16,197 nt of DNA. Source: Rubrobacter sp. GTDB lineage: Bacteria; Actinomycetota; Rubrobacteria; Rubrobacterales; Rubrobacteraceae. The notes beneath the pieces were generated by a model. The model was given only the letters and a program-made list of their open reading frames with translations, ran no database searches and was not told where the DNA came from. The stretch lies in assembly GCA_013817025.1 (NCBI GenBank), contig JACDDK010000006.1:1-16197 (forward strand). The letters are read 5' to 3'. The first letter of the stretch is position 1; each line of letters begins with the position of its first letter. Made by a program: the position numbers and the translations under genes. Positions 1 through 8,069 of this stretch are shown in pieces.

Positions 1-516
1 GCGGGCGGTTGCGGAGAGCTTGATCTGGTCTCGGGTCCTCCTCATAACCTCTAGGGTATCCGAAACCGTGGTCCCAAGCTTTTCGGCCAGGCTTCGAGCC
101 ATTAGCTCAGACTGGTTGAAGCCGCGTCGCCGCAGTCGCGAACGATGCAGCGGGACCGGCACTATCGCGTCGAAGCGGGCGTTGGTGCCGAGAGCATCCA
201 GCATTAGCGGGGTCATTAGTTTCTCTACCACGCGGGTGTAGCCCCGATATTTGAGGGAGTGGACGATCTCCTTTCCGACACCCTCGTAGCGCAACGGCGA
301 GCGCGCCGCGTGGAAGCCGAAGTCCACGTTCTTGCACGCCTCGCACGCGGGTGTTTGGAAGGCGGTGGGCATCCCGCAGCGTTCGCAGAACGGATCGCCG
401 ATCACGGGTAGCTTCTCGAAGCACGTCCGGCACAATACGTCGCTCGCCCGGCGGTCGCATCCAACGCAGCGTTGCGGGTAGAAGAGATCACCGAGTACGT
501 CCAGATACGGCTGCAA
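1..516 (-). CDS. ComF-family phosphoribosyltransferase, 3' end cut by window edge
   Basis: Reading from 516 towards 1 gives 172 codons with no stop, running off the left edge, so the C-terminus is missing. The N-terminal part has four zinc-finger-like cysteine pairs (CVGC, CRTC, CERC, CEAC). It is followed by KYRGY, FDAIVPVPLHRSRLRRRGFNQ and RRTRDQIKLSATAR, which is the standard ComF / amidophosphoribosyltransferase-like order. The phosphoribosyl-binding DDV-type motif would lie beyond the edge. No ATG is available near the N-terminus. I chose TTG at 516, four bases after the Uma2 gene's stop, because it leaves the usual dozen residues before the first cysteine pair; the ribosome site there is weak. 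ComF proteins are linked to DNA uptake in competent bacteria, but many occur in non-competent species and the substrate is unknown. The family call is firm; the start and the role are not. Confidence 0.85.
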   Translation of the reverse strand, partial: MQPYLDVLGDLFYPQRCVGCDRRASDVLCRTCFEKLPVIGDPFCERCGMPTAFQTPACEACKNVDFGFHAARSPLRYEGVGKEIVHSLKYRGYTRVVEKLMTPLMLDALGTNARFDAIVPVPLHRSRLRRRGFNQSELMARSLAEKLGTTVSDTLEVMRRTRDQIKLSATAR

Positions 517-520
517 CGGC

Positions 521-1072
521 CTACCGGAAGACTTCCGCCATGGACAGCGACCAACCCGGTACCACGTCACCACCGTCGAGATGATCCGCTTCGGTCAGAA
601 CCTGGATCTCCGTCCGCGAACGCCGCACCGATACGGTTCTCCCACGCGGCTCGATCACAACCACCATCCGCGCTCCCGCCCGCAGCCAGTCAGCCACTTT
701 CTCCTCCAACCCGGTGTACGAATCGTTCGGGGAGACGACCTCGACCACGAGGTCCGGCGCGCCCGGCCAGTAGCCTTCGACCTCACCGATCTCCTCGACG
801 TGCTCGCGGCGCACGAACGCGACATCCGGGGCTCGCACGGTATCCGGGTTCGATGAGACCTTGAATCCAGTTTCGGCGGCGTAAACCGTTCCCAAGCCAT
901 GCTCGCGCCCGTACCGATCCAATGGCGTCGAAACGTTCATCGCTATGCGCCCGTGGATATTTCCAGCCGGCGTCATACTTCGCACCTCTCCCCGAACGAG
1001 CTCGCGCCGCTTCCCGTCACCCGACAGGCGCAGCAGCTCCTCCGCAGTGACCGGCTGTTGCGTTACGGTCAT
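521..1072 (-). CDS. Uma2-family (DUF820) putative restriction-like endonuclease
   Basis: A 183-residue protein with the Uma2 / DUF820 pattern, a PD-(D/E)XK nuclease-like fold. Visible motifs are an N-terminal TAEELLRL, ELVRGEV (E29), APDVAFV (D83), GAPDLVVEVVSPND (D107, E111) and EEKVADWLRAGARMVVVIEP (K125). The acidic residues and the lysine match the expected metal-binding and catalytic positions. The family is widespread and often multicopy in actinomycetes, cyanobacteria and Chloroflexi; its physiological role is poorly known, so the nuclease activity is inferred. The ATG at 1072 is preceded by GCGAGGTG six bases upstream, a fair ribosome site. The gene lies 70 bases after the nucleotidyltransferase gene and 4 bases before the comF-like gene, and may have its own promoter. 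Confidence 0.85.
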   Translation of the reverse strand: MTVTQQPVTAEELLRLSGDGKRRELVRGEVRSMTPAGNIHGRIAMNVSTPLDRYGREHGLGTVYAAETGFKVSSNPDTVRAPDVAFVRREHVEEIGEVEGYWPGAPDLVVEVVSPNDSYTGLEEKVADWLRAGARMVVVIEPRGRTVSVRRSRTEIQVLTEADHLDGGDVVPGWSLSMAEVFR

Positions 1073-1104
1073 GTAGGCACCTCGCTGCTCGCTTACCCGG
1101 CTTC

Positions 1105-1133
1105 ATTCTAGCCGAGCCTGCGGCCAGGGTCGA
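1105..1133 (-). promoter_or_regulatory. Candidate sigma-70-type promoter for the Uma2 gene
   Basis: On the minus strand TCGACC (1133-1128, four of six to TTGACA) is followed after 17 bases by TAGAAT (1110-1105, five of six to TATAAT). This predicts a start near 1098 and a leader of about 25 bases. It lies in the only non-coding stretch before the Uma2 ATG. The match is fair but could arise by chance. Confidence 0.4.
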
Positions 1134-1148
1134 GAGTAGCGGCTAGAA
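1106..1148. repeat. Inverted repeat between nucleotidyltransferase and Uma2 genes
   Basis: TTCTAGCCG (1106-1114) pairs perfectly with CGGCTAGAA (1140-1148) around 25 bases, which contain a smaller CCTG/CAGG pair. The right arm includes the stop codon of the nucleotidyltransferase gene and the left arm overlaps the proposed -10 box. No T-run follows on the minus strand, so it is not a convincing intrinsic terminator. Confidence 0.35.
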
Positions 1149-2243
1149 GCTGAGGCTGCGGGGTGGGACGAAGACGCCGGGGTTGACGCGGATGCCCTGG
1201 TCGAGAACGTTGCCTTCGCCGACGACGCATCCCGCGCCGAGCACCGACATCCCGCGCACGATGGCTCCGTGGCCAACCCGCGCTCGGGGGCCGATGATCG
1301 AACCGCGCACCACCGCGCCAGCCTCGACCTCAGCCCCATCGAGCAGCACACTGCTCTCGACCACCGCCCTCTCGCCTACCCGGCACCCGAGCCCGAGCGA
1401 CGAACGCCCGCCGATGGTCGCGCCGTTCGAGATTTCGCACCCTTCGGCTATGGAGACCGGGGGGAGCAACTTCACGTTCTTGCCGACCTGAGTAGAGGGA
1501 TGCACATCCAGGTACTCGAAGTCTTCGCGCGCGCCGACCGCGCCGGAGAGCACGTCGTTGGAGGCGGCCAGGTAGCTGCGCGGCGTGCCGATGTCCTTCC
1601 AGTACGAGCTGGAGACATAGGCATAGAGGCGACCCTGGGCTTGAAGTTCCGGGAAGATCTCGCGCTCTATGGAGACTTCGCGGTCGGCTGGGATCATCTC
1701 CAGAACTTCCGGTTCCAGGACGTAGACCCCGGCGTTGACGAGGTTGGTGGAGATTTCGTCGTAGGCTGGCTTCTCCAGAAAGCGATGTACGAGCATCTCG
1801 TGGTCCACCTCGACCAGCCCGTAGGCCGTCGGGTCCTCGACGCTCGTCAAGGTGATCGTCGCTAGCGCATCTGTCGCTTTGTGCCGCTCTATCGCCTTGC
1901 CGAGGTCCATCCCCGTCAACACGTCCCCGTTTACGACAACCATCGTGCCACCATCGAGGTACCGTTCGGCGTTCTTAATGCCGCCCGCCGTCCCCAGAGG
2001 GTAGTCCTCGACCGCGTAGTCGATGGAGAAGCCGTCGAGGTCCTGGGAAGCGAAGTAGGCTTGGATCTGGTCGGGCAGGTACCCCAAAGAAAGCACCGCC
2101 CCATCCAACCCGCCAGAGCGCAGAAAATCCACCATATATCCCATAAAAGGCTGGTTGCGAAGAGGCACCAGCGCCTTCGGAATATCATAGGTAACGGGCC
2201 GCAATCGCGTACCCTTACCGCCGACAAGAATCACGGCTCGCAT
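1143..2243 (-). CDS. Sugar-1-phosphate nucleotidyltransferase (mannose-1-phosphate guanylyltransferase-like) with beta-helix tail
   Basis: A 366-residue two-domain enzyme. Residues 1-235 are a nucleotidyltransferase domain with the signature VGGKGTRLRPVT followed by PKALVP, GTAGGI at 84-89, the metal-binding NGD at 105-107, EKP at 157-159, N170-AG and WKDIGTP at 215-221 (D217 the second metal ligand). From about residue 246 the protein has hexapeptide left-handed beta-helix repeats (VGKNVKLLPPVSIAEG onward). It should join a sugar-1-phosphate to an NTP for glycan or cell-envelope precursors. The architecture fits GDP-mannose pyrophosphorylases, but UTP- or dTTP-using enzymes look alike, so the sugar and nucleotide are not settled. 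The ATG at 2243 has no clear Shine-Dalgarno sequence. A TAGACT at 2257-2252 would start transcription about two bases before the ATG, so a near-leaderless mRNA is possible; otherwise it is read through from nuoN, 39 bases upstream. Confidence 0.85.
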   Translation of the reverse strand: MRAVILVGGKGTRLRPVTYDIPKALVPLRNQPFMGYMVDFLRSGGLDGAVLSLGYLPDQIQAYFASQDLDGFSIDYAVEDYPLGTAGGIKNAERYLDGGTMVVVNGDVLTGMDLGKAIERHKATDALATITLTSVEDPTAYGLVEVDHEMLVHRFLEKPAYDEISTNLVNAGVYVLEPEVLEMIPADREVSIEREIFPELQAQGRLYAYVSSSYWKDIGTPRSYLAASNDVLSGAVGAREDFEYLDVHPSTQVGKNVKLLPPVSIAEGCEISNGATIGGRSSLGLGCRVGERAVVESSVLLDGAEVEAGAVVRGSIIGPRARVGHGAIVRGMSVLGAGCVVGEGNVLDQGIRVNPGVFVPPRSLSF

Positions 2244-2282
2244 AGAGTGGCAGTCTACACGAAGTCTAAGAAGCCACAGCCG

Positions 2283-3722
2283 CTACAGCAACCCCGAGGC
2301 TCGCGTCAACGCCGACAGAGGCCCCACAACCAGCGCGAAGAGCGTCGTAGCGGCGGCGAGCACGTAGACCGAGGCTTTTACCGCGCCGGTGTCTCGCGGC
2401 TCCGAGATAGCGTCTTTGGTCGGTTCCTCGAAGAACATGTTGCGGATAATCCCGAAGTAGTACGGCACCGAGAGGACGCTGTTTATGACCAGCGCCCCAA
2501 GCACCGCGTAGACTACGATAGAGCCGGACTGAGCGCCGGCCAACAGCACCCACGCCTTCCCGAAGAAGCCCGAGAACGGAGGGATGCCGACGAGAGCGGC
2601 CATAAAGATGCCCATGCACAAAGCGAGTGCCGGGCGAGTGCGGAATAGACCGTTAAAGCTCTTGGAGTCCTCGCCGACCAGTTCTATCATCAGAAACGCG
2701 CCCGTGTTCATGACCGCGTAGGCCGCCGAGTAGATCAAAACCGCCTCGACCGCCGTAGCAACCCCCTGTCCCTGAAGCGCCGCAAACGCCGCCAAGATGT
2801 ACCCCGAATGAGCCACCGAGCTGTAAGCCAGCATCCGGCGCACGTTGCGCTGCCGCAACGCGAATAAGTTCCCCACGAACATCGTCACGATAGCCAGAAA
2901 CGCCATCACCGGCGTCCACGTCGGCGCGGCCTCGGGCATACCTTCGAGCAGTATCCGCAGGAGCACCGCGAACGTCGCGGCCTTCGGAGCGACCGAGAGA
3001 AACGCGGCGGCGCTCGTCGGTGCGCCCTGGTAGGCGTCGGGTGTCCAGAAGTGGAAAGGTGCCGCCGAGAGTTTGAACGCGAAGCCGGAGAGGAGCATTA
3101 CGAGGCCGAGTATCGCCACCGGGGTGAGTTGGCCGGTGAAGGTTTCGGCAATGTCGGCGAGGGCGGCGGAGCCGGAGACGCCGTAGATCAGGACCATCCC
3201 GTACAGCAGCACCGACGACGCTATAACGCCCGTCAGCAGGTACTTCATCCCGCCCTCCGCGCTCTCGCGGCGGGTCCGGTCGAAGGCGACCAGCGCGTAA
3301 GAGGGAATCGTCGCCAACTCGATAGCGAGAAACACACCGAACAAGTCGCGCACCGAGACCAGCAGCGTCGCCCCTAAAACCACCGAGAGAATGAGCGTCA
3401 TGTACTCGGGGAGATCCCCAGTACGCCCCGACCAGCGGGCGGCGGTGACGACGGCGAAGAACGCCGAACCAGCCACGATCATCTTGAAGAACAACGCGAA
3501 GTTGTCCACCACGAACCCGCCCCCGAAGAACTCCCCCGAGAAGCCCGTAGCCAACAGTACCGCCGCGCTCACGAATACCGCCAGAGCCCCGAGAGCCGCC
3601 AGGCTAGCCGTCAGATCGGGAGACTTCTCCACGAAGACGCCGACCATCAATACCACGACGATGAAGACCGTCGAGATCAACTCCGGCAACAACCCCACGA
3701 ACGTCTCGCCCGTAAACGTCAC
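2283..3722 (-). CDS. nuoN: NADH-quinone oxidoreductase subunit N
   Basis: 479 residues, the usual NuoN length, with about 14 hydrophobic segments. It is one of three antiporter-like proton-channel subunits of complex I, seated in the membrane next to NuoM and the NuoK/J group. Diagnostic motifs are IELATIPSYALVAF, GFAFKLSAAPFHFWTPDAY with QGAPTS, and RRMLAYSSVAHSGYIL. The TM5 glutamate and the lysine of AFKLSAAPFH are kept; the lysine of the usual KRMLAYSS is an arginine here. The GTG start at 3722 overlaps the NuoM stop (TAGTG), implying translational coupling. It is the last nuo gene; the nucleotidyltransferase gene begins 39 bases on, with no terminator visible between. Confidence 0.97.
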   Translation of the reverse strand: MTFTGETFVGLLPELISTVFIVVVLMVGVFVEKSPDLTASLAALGALAVFVSAAVLLATGFSGEFFGGGFVVDNFALFFKMIVAGSAFFAVVTAARWSGRTGDLPEYMTLILSVVLGATLLVSVRDLFGVFLAIELATIPSYALVAFDRTRRESAEGGMKYLLTGVIASSVLLYGMVLIYGVSGSAALADIAETFTGQLTPVAILGLVMLLSGFAFKLSAAPFHFWTPDAYQGAPTSAAAFLSVAPKAATFAVLLRILLEGMPEAAPTWTPVMAFLAIVTMFVGNLFALRQRNVRRMLAYSSVAHSGYILAAFAALQGQGVATAVEAVLIYSAAYAVMNTGAFLMIELVGEDSKSFNGLFRTRPALALCMGIFMAALVGIPPFSGFFGKAWVLLAGAQSGSIVVYAVLGALVINSVLSVPYYFGIIRNMFFEEPTKDAISEPRDTGAVKASVYVLAAATTLFALVVGPLSALTRASGLL

Positions 3723-5176
3723 TAGCTACCCCCTATCGCGGCCAGTACCGCCTCGACCGCCGGTCGCTGCACCGCGACCAAAATCCCCGGAAACACACCC
3801 AGCACCACCAACAAAACCGCCAGCGGCATGATAGCCGCCATTTCGATGGGGCTGGCGTCTTTAGCCTGCTCGTAGGCGGGCTTGGTGATCGGCCCAAAGA
3901 CCGTGCGGGACAACATGTACAGCAGGTACATAGCGCTCAGCACGATCCCAAGCGTCGCCAACAAGCCCTGCACCGGGAACGCTTCGAACCCGCCCATGAT
4001 GCTCATAAACTCCGACGCGAAGACCGCCAACCCCGGCAGTCCCATAGCCGCCAAAGCCCCGAGAGCCAGTAGCGCTCCAGCCCACGGCATCCGGGCCGCA
4101 AGCCCGCCGAGGTCCGCAATGCGCCGCGTTCCGGTGCGAGCCGCGATGATGCCGACTAACAGGAACAACAGCGGCGAGTAAATACCGTGCGTCACCTGCT
4201 GCAAAACCGCGCCGTTTAGCCCGACCGCGTTCCCCGAGGCCGCCCCGAGTAGGATAAAGCCCAGAGTTCCTATCGAGGAATAGGCCACGAGCGACTTCAA
4301 GTCCGGCTGCAAGAAAGCCACGAACGCACCGTAGATGATGTTGATTGCGCCCAACGCCGCGATAAACGGCAGGAAGGGCTCCACGCCCTGCGGCAAGAGC
4401 GGTATCGCTATCTTGATGAGCCCGTAAGTCCCGAGCTTCGGCAAGATGCCCGAGAGCACGACGTTCGTGGAGATTGGGCTTGAGACGTACACGTCGAGCA
4501 ACCAGGAATGGAGCGGCACGGCCGGCACCTTCACCATCAAGCCGAAGAGGATCGGGGCGGCTATCGCTACCTGCGCCGTCGCGCCGAGACCGCCGCCGCT
4601 CTGCAAGCCTTCTATCGAGAACGTCTTCGCCAGGACGCCCAGAGCCAGGAAGCCCGCGAGCATGATCGTAGAGCCGAGAAAGGTATAGATGAAGAACTTG
4701 ATCGCCGCCGGTCGACGATTCTCATCGCCCCAGATACCGACCATCAAATACATCGGTATAAGCGTGACCTCGAAGAACACGTAGAACAGCACGAGGTCCT
4801 GCGCCGCGAACACCCCGAGCATCCCGACCTCGGCGACGAACAGCATCGCCATGTACTGCTTGAGGTTCGTGTGAATATCCCACGAGGAGACCACCGCGAT
4901 CAGGGTCAGAAGCGCCGATAGGATGAACATCCCAAAGCCCAGACCATCCAGGCCGACGCGGTAGCCGATGTCCAACGACTGTATCCAGGTAAGCTCCTGC
5001 GACAGCGCCGCGTTGCCGAGGTCTCCGCCGAACGCGAAGTAGATGTAAGTAGCAAGAAGTAGCGGTATGGCGGCGACGGCGAGAGCGCCGTAACGGACGG
5101 TGCGTTCGTTGTCCGGGAGTAGTGAGACGAATATAGCGCCGAGCAGCGGGATAAAGATGGTTATGGTGGTTATCAC
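3722..5176 (-). CDS. nuoM: NADH-quinone oxidoreductase subunit M, with divergent core motif
   Basis: 484 residues, about 14 membrane segments. This is the middle antiporter-like proton-pumping subunit, between NuoL and NuoN. Kept residues include E136 in FFEVTLIPMYLMVGIWG, K216 in LMVKVPAVPLHSW, K294 in QPDLKSLVAYSS, H330 in VTHGIYSPLLFLLVG and E389 in the GLPG...SEF stretch. The normally strict WLPDAH-EAP block reads WLLDVYVSSP (residues 225-234), and the usual SHMG after AYSS reads IGTLG, so two histidines typical of the family are replaced. The reading frame is intact and its position between nuoL and nuoN leaves no doubt about identity. The GTG start at 5176 overlaps the NuoL stop (GTGA). 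Confidence 0.95.
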   Translation of the reverse strand: MITTITIFIPLLGAIFVSLLPDNERTVRYGALAVAAIPLLLATYIYFAFGGDLGNAALSQELTWIQSLDIGYRVGLDGLGFGMFILSALLTLIAVVSSWDIHTNLKQYMAMLFVAEVGMLGVFAAQDLVLFYVFFEVTLIPMYLMVGIWGDENRRPAAIKFFIYTFLGSTIMLAGFLALGVLAKTFSIEGLQSGGGLGATAQVAIAAPILFGLMVKVPAVPLHSWLLDVYVSSPISTNVVLSGILPKLGTYGLIKIAIPLLPQGVEPFLPFIAALGAINIIYGAFVAFLQPDLKSLVAYSSIGTLGFILLGAASGNAVGLNGAVLQQVTHGIYSPLLFLLVGIIAARTGTRRIADLGGLAARMPWAGALLALGALAAMGLPGLAVFASEFMSIMGGFEAFPVQGLLATLGIVLSAMYLLYMLSRTVFGPITKPAYEQAKDASPIEMAAIMPLAVLLVVLGVFPGILVAVQRPAVEAVLAAIGGS

Positions 5177-7158
5177 AGCTTCGCCCCCACCGCGAAGGCG
5201 GCCACCGTAACCAGCGCGATCAAGGCGACCACCAGGAATGTATATTGCGCCCCGACTATCACCCCGATCACCAACACGCTGATGAGAATAAACAACGCGT
5301 AGTTCTGTGCGCTACCGGACTGTAACCGCTGCAAAATCCCCCCTGTCCCCATAGCCCCGCGTCCAACCCCGCCAACGAGCCCTCCTAGAGCCCTCTGGTC
5401 GAACCCACGAGTGAGACGCCCCAAGAACCGCGCAAAACGAACGAACGTCGCCCCGTAGAGCGCGTCGAAGTACCAGCCATTGTCCAGGAAAGTGTGCAGC
5501 GGACGAAAACGGTCAGCCAGCGAGGTCGCCCGTTCCGGCTGCCGCACGTACAGCAAATAGGCCAGCCCGATACCGAGCAGCGCCACCGCCACCGAGATCA
5601 CCGCGAGAGCCACGCTGAAGGAGTGTTCGTCGAGATCCAACGCCCCAGCGGCGAACTCGCTCGGGAAGACCAACTCCGCGAAGTAATCCGTAACCGGCAG
5701 CCCCGCGAAGCCCTCCGGGATGCCGACCCAGCCGCTCACGATAGAGAGGAAAGCCAGTATGAGCATCGGTCCCGTCATGATGCCCGGCGGGTCCTCGGCC
5801 TCTCGCGCGCCTTCCGAGCGCGGCTCGCCCATGAACGCCATGAAGATCGCTCGGAAGATGTAGAACGCAGTCAACAGCACCGTCAACAGCGCCATCCCGA
5901 ACAGCACGTAGTAGTGCTCCTCGTAAGTCGAAGCGACGATGGCGTCCTTCGACCAGAACCCGGCCAGCGGGAAGATCCCCGATAGCGACAACCCGGCTAT
6001 CACCATCGTCCAGAACGTGATCGGCATCCTGCGCCGCAAACCGCCCATGTCCTGCATGTTGTACGAGTTCATCGCGTAGATGATGCTCCCCGCGCACAGG
6101 AACAACAGCGCCTTGAAGAAGGCGTGGTTGTACAGGTGGAACATGCTCGCCGTGTACGACCCGACCCCGAGCCCCAGCATCATGTACCCGAGCTGCGAGA
6201 CCGTCGAGTAGGCCACGACGCGCTTTATATCCTTCTTTACCAACGCCATAGTCCCGGCCATAATCGCCGTGAAGCCCCCGATGTACGCCACCGTCAGCAT
6301 CGCCTGCTCGCTCTGCACGAAGATGTCGTAGGTGCGGGCCACGAGGTACACACCGGCGGCGACCATCGTGGCGGCGTGGATCAAGGCGCTAACCGGAGTC
6401 GGTCCCTCCATCGCGTCCGGCAGCCACACGTGCAACGGGAACTGCGCGCTCTTGCCTATTGCCCCCACGAACACCAGCACTATCGCCGCCGTGAGCACCG
6501 AACCGCCGAGGAAGCCGGCCTGTACCGCCGCCGAGATCCCCTCGTAGGAAGTCGTCCCCGTATACGCCCAGAAGATGATGATCCCGGCAAAGAGCGCCGC
6601 ATCCCCAACCCGAGTAACGATAAAAGCCTTCTGCGCGGCGCGGGTCGCGGAAGGCTTCTCGAACCAGTGCCCGATCAAAAGGTACGAACAGAGGCCCACC
6701 AACTCCCAGAAGATGTAAAGCTCGATGAAGTTCGGCGCGACGACCAGCCCAAGCATCGAAGCCGTAAACAGGTTGAGGACGGCGTAGTACCACGAGAAAC
6801 GCTTGTCCCCCTCCATAAATGCCCCGGAGTAGAGCTGCACCATCAGGCTGACAAGACACACCACGACCAGCATCATCGCGGCCAGGCCGTCGATGTAGAT
6901 GCCTACGGGGAACGAGCCGCCCTCGCCGAGGTTGATCCAATCGACCGCAAAGTCTATCGGCGCTCCGTCGCCCCGCACCACCTGTATCAGCGCGAAGACG
7001 GAGAAGACGAGAGAGACCGTAACGCCGAGGATAGCGATGTACTGCGCCGCCTCGCCGAGCAGCCGCCCGAAGAGCGCGAGCGCCAGAAAGACCAGCGCCG
7101 GTAGCAACGGGATCGCGGCGAAGATAAGTTGTTGGCTTACGGTAAGCGTTTGTTCCAC
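5173..7158 (-). CDS. nuoL: NADH-quinone oxidoreductase subunit L
   Basis: 661 residues. This is the distal antiporter-like subunit, with the long lateral amphipathic helix at its C-terminal end. Motifs: FWELVGLCSYLLIGHWF (E152), VGAIGKSAQFPLHVWLPDAM (K236), EGPTPVSALIHAATM (H261), VAYSTVSQLGYMMLGLG and HAFFKALLFLCAGS. Unlike NuoM, it keeps the classical WLPDAM-GPT block. It is somewhat longer than the E. coli protein (about 610 residues), with the extra length in the C-terminal third. The GTG at 7158 is 12 bases after the nuoK stop and preceded by AGAGGCGG, a good ribosome site. Confidence 0.97.
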   Translation of the reverse strand: MEQTLTVSQQLIFAAIPLLPALVFLALALFGRLLGEAAQYIAILGVTVSLVFSVFALIQVVRGDGAPIDFAVDWINLGEGGSFPVGIYIDGLAAMMLVVVCLVSLMVQLYSGAFMEGDKRFSWYYAVLNLFTASMLGLVVAPNFIELYIFWELVGLCSYLLIGHWFEKPSATRAAQKAFIVTRVGDAALFAGIIIFWAYTGTTSYEGISAAVQAGFLGGSVLTAAIVLVFVGAIGKSAQFPLHVWLPDAMEGPTPVSALIHAATMVAAGVYLVARTYDIFVQSEQAMLTVAYIGGFTAIMAGTMALVKKDIKRVVAYSTVSQLGYMMLGLGVGSYTASMFHLYNHAFFKALLFLCAGSIIYAMNSYNMQDMGGLRRRMPITFWTMVIAGLSLSGIFPLAGFWSKDAIVASTYEEHYYVLFGMALLTVLLTAFYIFRAIFMAFMGEPRSEGAREAEDPPGIMTGPMLILAFLSIVSGWVGIPEGFAGLPVTDYFAELVFPSEFAAGALDLDEHSFSVALAVISVAVALLGIGLAYLLYVRQPERATSLADRFRPLHTFLDNGWYFDALYGATFVRFARFLGRLTRGFDQRALGGLVGGVGRGAMGTGGILQRLQSGSAQNYALFILISVLVIGVIVGAQYTFLVVALIALVTVAAFAVGAKL

Positions 7159-7170
7159 TAAGCCGCCTCT

Positions 7171-7521
7171 CTAGCCCTTCATGGTGTTGATCTCATCGAC
7201 GTTGACCGTCCGGCGCGAGCGGAACACGGCGAGCACTATAGCAAGTCCCACCGCGATCTCCGCCGCGGCTATGGCGATCACCAAAATCGCGTAGCTGGTC
7301 CCCTCGCCGTTGGCTTGCGGCAGATAATCCGAAAAAGCCACCAAAGAGAGGTTCACGGCGTTGATCATCAACTCCACGCACATAAACACCACTACGGCGT
7401 TTCGCCGGATCAGCGCGCCCCACGCCCCGATGGCGAACATGATCGCACCGACCACCAGATAAAACTCCAACGGTATCTCGGCGTTGAGGAAATCCACGCC
7501 CTGCTGCAACTGCGGCGGCAT
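7171..7521 (-). CDS. nuoK: NADH-quinone oxidoreductase subunit K
   Basis: 116 residues with three membrane helices, the normal NuoK plan with a slightly longer N-terminus (about 15 residues). The two membrane glutamates on the proton path are present: E50 in FMCVELMINAVNL and E88 in AAAEIAVGLAI. NuoK lies between NuoJ/A/H and NuoN in the membrane arm. The ATG at 7521 overlaps the nuoJ stop as TAATG, so translation is probably coupled. Confidence 0.97.
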   Translation of the reverse strand: MPPQLQQGVDFLNAEIPLEFYLVVGAIMFAIGAWGALIRRNAVVVFMCVELMINAVNLSLVAFSDYLPQANGEGTSYAILVIAIAAAEIAVGLAIVLAVFRSRRTVNVDEINTMKG

Positions 7522-8069
7522 TACGACTCCACCCGCTCGGCCACTTGACTATCCTCACCCGCACCGGCTTTGCGCCGGCTAACCACGATAGCCGCCACCA
7601 CCGCCACGAGCAGCAACACCGAAGCCACCTCGAACAACAGCGAGAAGATCTCCGGCGCTTGCCCGACACCGAGCAAATTTCGTCCCAAATCCCTCACGCT
7701 CGTGGAGCCGGCGCCGCTCTTGGTATCGCCCCAGTCCTCGATGCTCACGATGACTGCGACGAACGCCCCGATGCCCAACGCGACCACGAGGCTCGCCCAG
7801 AACTGGCGGTTGATGATCGTGGCGAAGCGCCGCACTTGAGGCTTCTGCGTGAACATGATCCCGAACAGGATAACCACCGTCACGGCCCCCACGTAGATGA
7901 GGACCTGAAAAGCCGCGAGCGCCGGAGCGTTCAACATCACGAAGAACCCCGCCACCCCCAAGAACGACACGCTCATAAACAACGCCGAATGCACCACGTT
8001 GCGGCTAACCACGACCCCAAACGCCGAGACGAGCACCATCCCGGCCAGAAACCCGAACGCGACGATCAA
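7521..8069 (-). CDS. nuoJ: NADH-quinone oxidoreductase subunit J
   Basis: 182 residues with five predicted membrane helices. The family core AAFQVLIYVGAVTVVILFGIMF (TM3, which carries the pi-bulge in known structures) is clear. NuoJ couples the quinone chamber to the antiporter-like subunits. The start is TTG at 8069, which overlaps the nuoI stop (TTGA), with GGAAGAGGCGG just upstream as a strong ribosome site lying inside the end of nuoI. The short polar C-terminal tail (EDSQVAERVES) shows no recognisable motif. Confidence 0.95.
   Translation of the reverse strand: MIVAFGFLAGMVLVSAFGVVVSRNVVHSALFMSVSFLGVAGFFVMLNAPALAAFQVLIYVGAVTVVILFGIMFTQKPQVRRFATIINRQFWASLVVALGIGAFVAVIVSIEDWGDTKSGAGSTSVRDLGRNLLGVGQAPEIFSLLFEVASVLLLVAVVAAIVVSRRKAGAGEDSQVAERVES

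Noticed and set aside
6124..7104. Plus-strand open frame of 326 codons, His/Arg/Asp-rich
   Set aside because: Antisense shadow of nuoL; no motif and no ribosome site of note.
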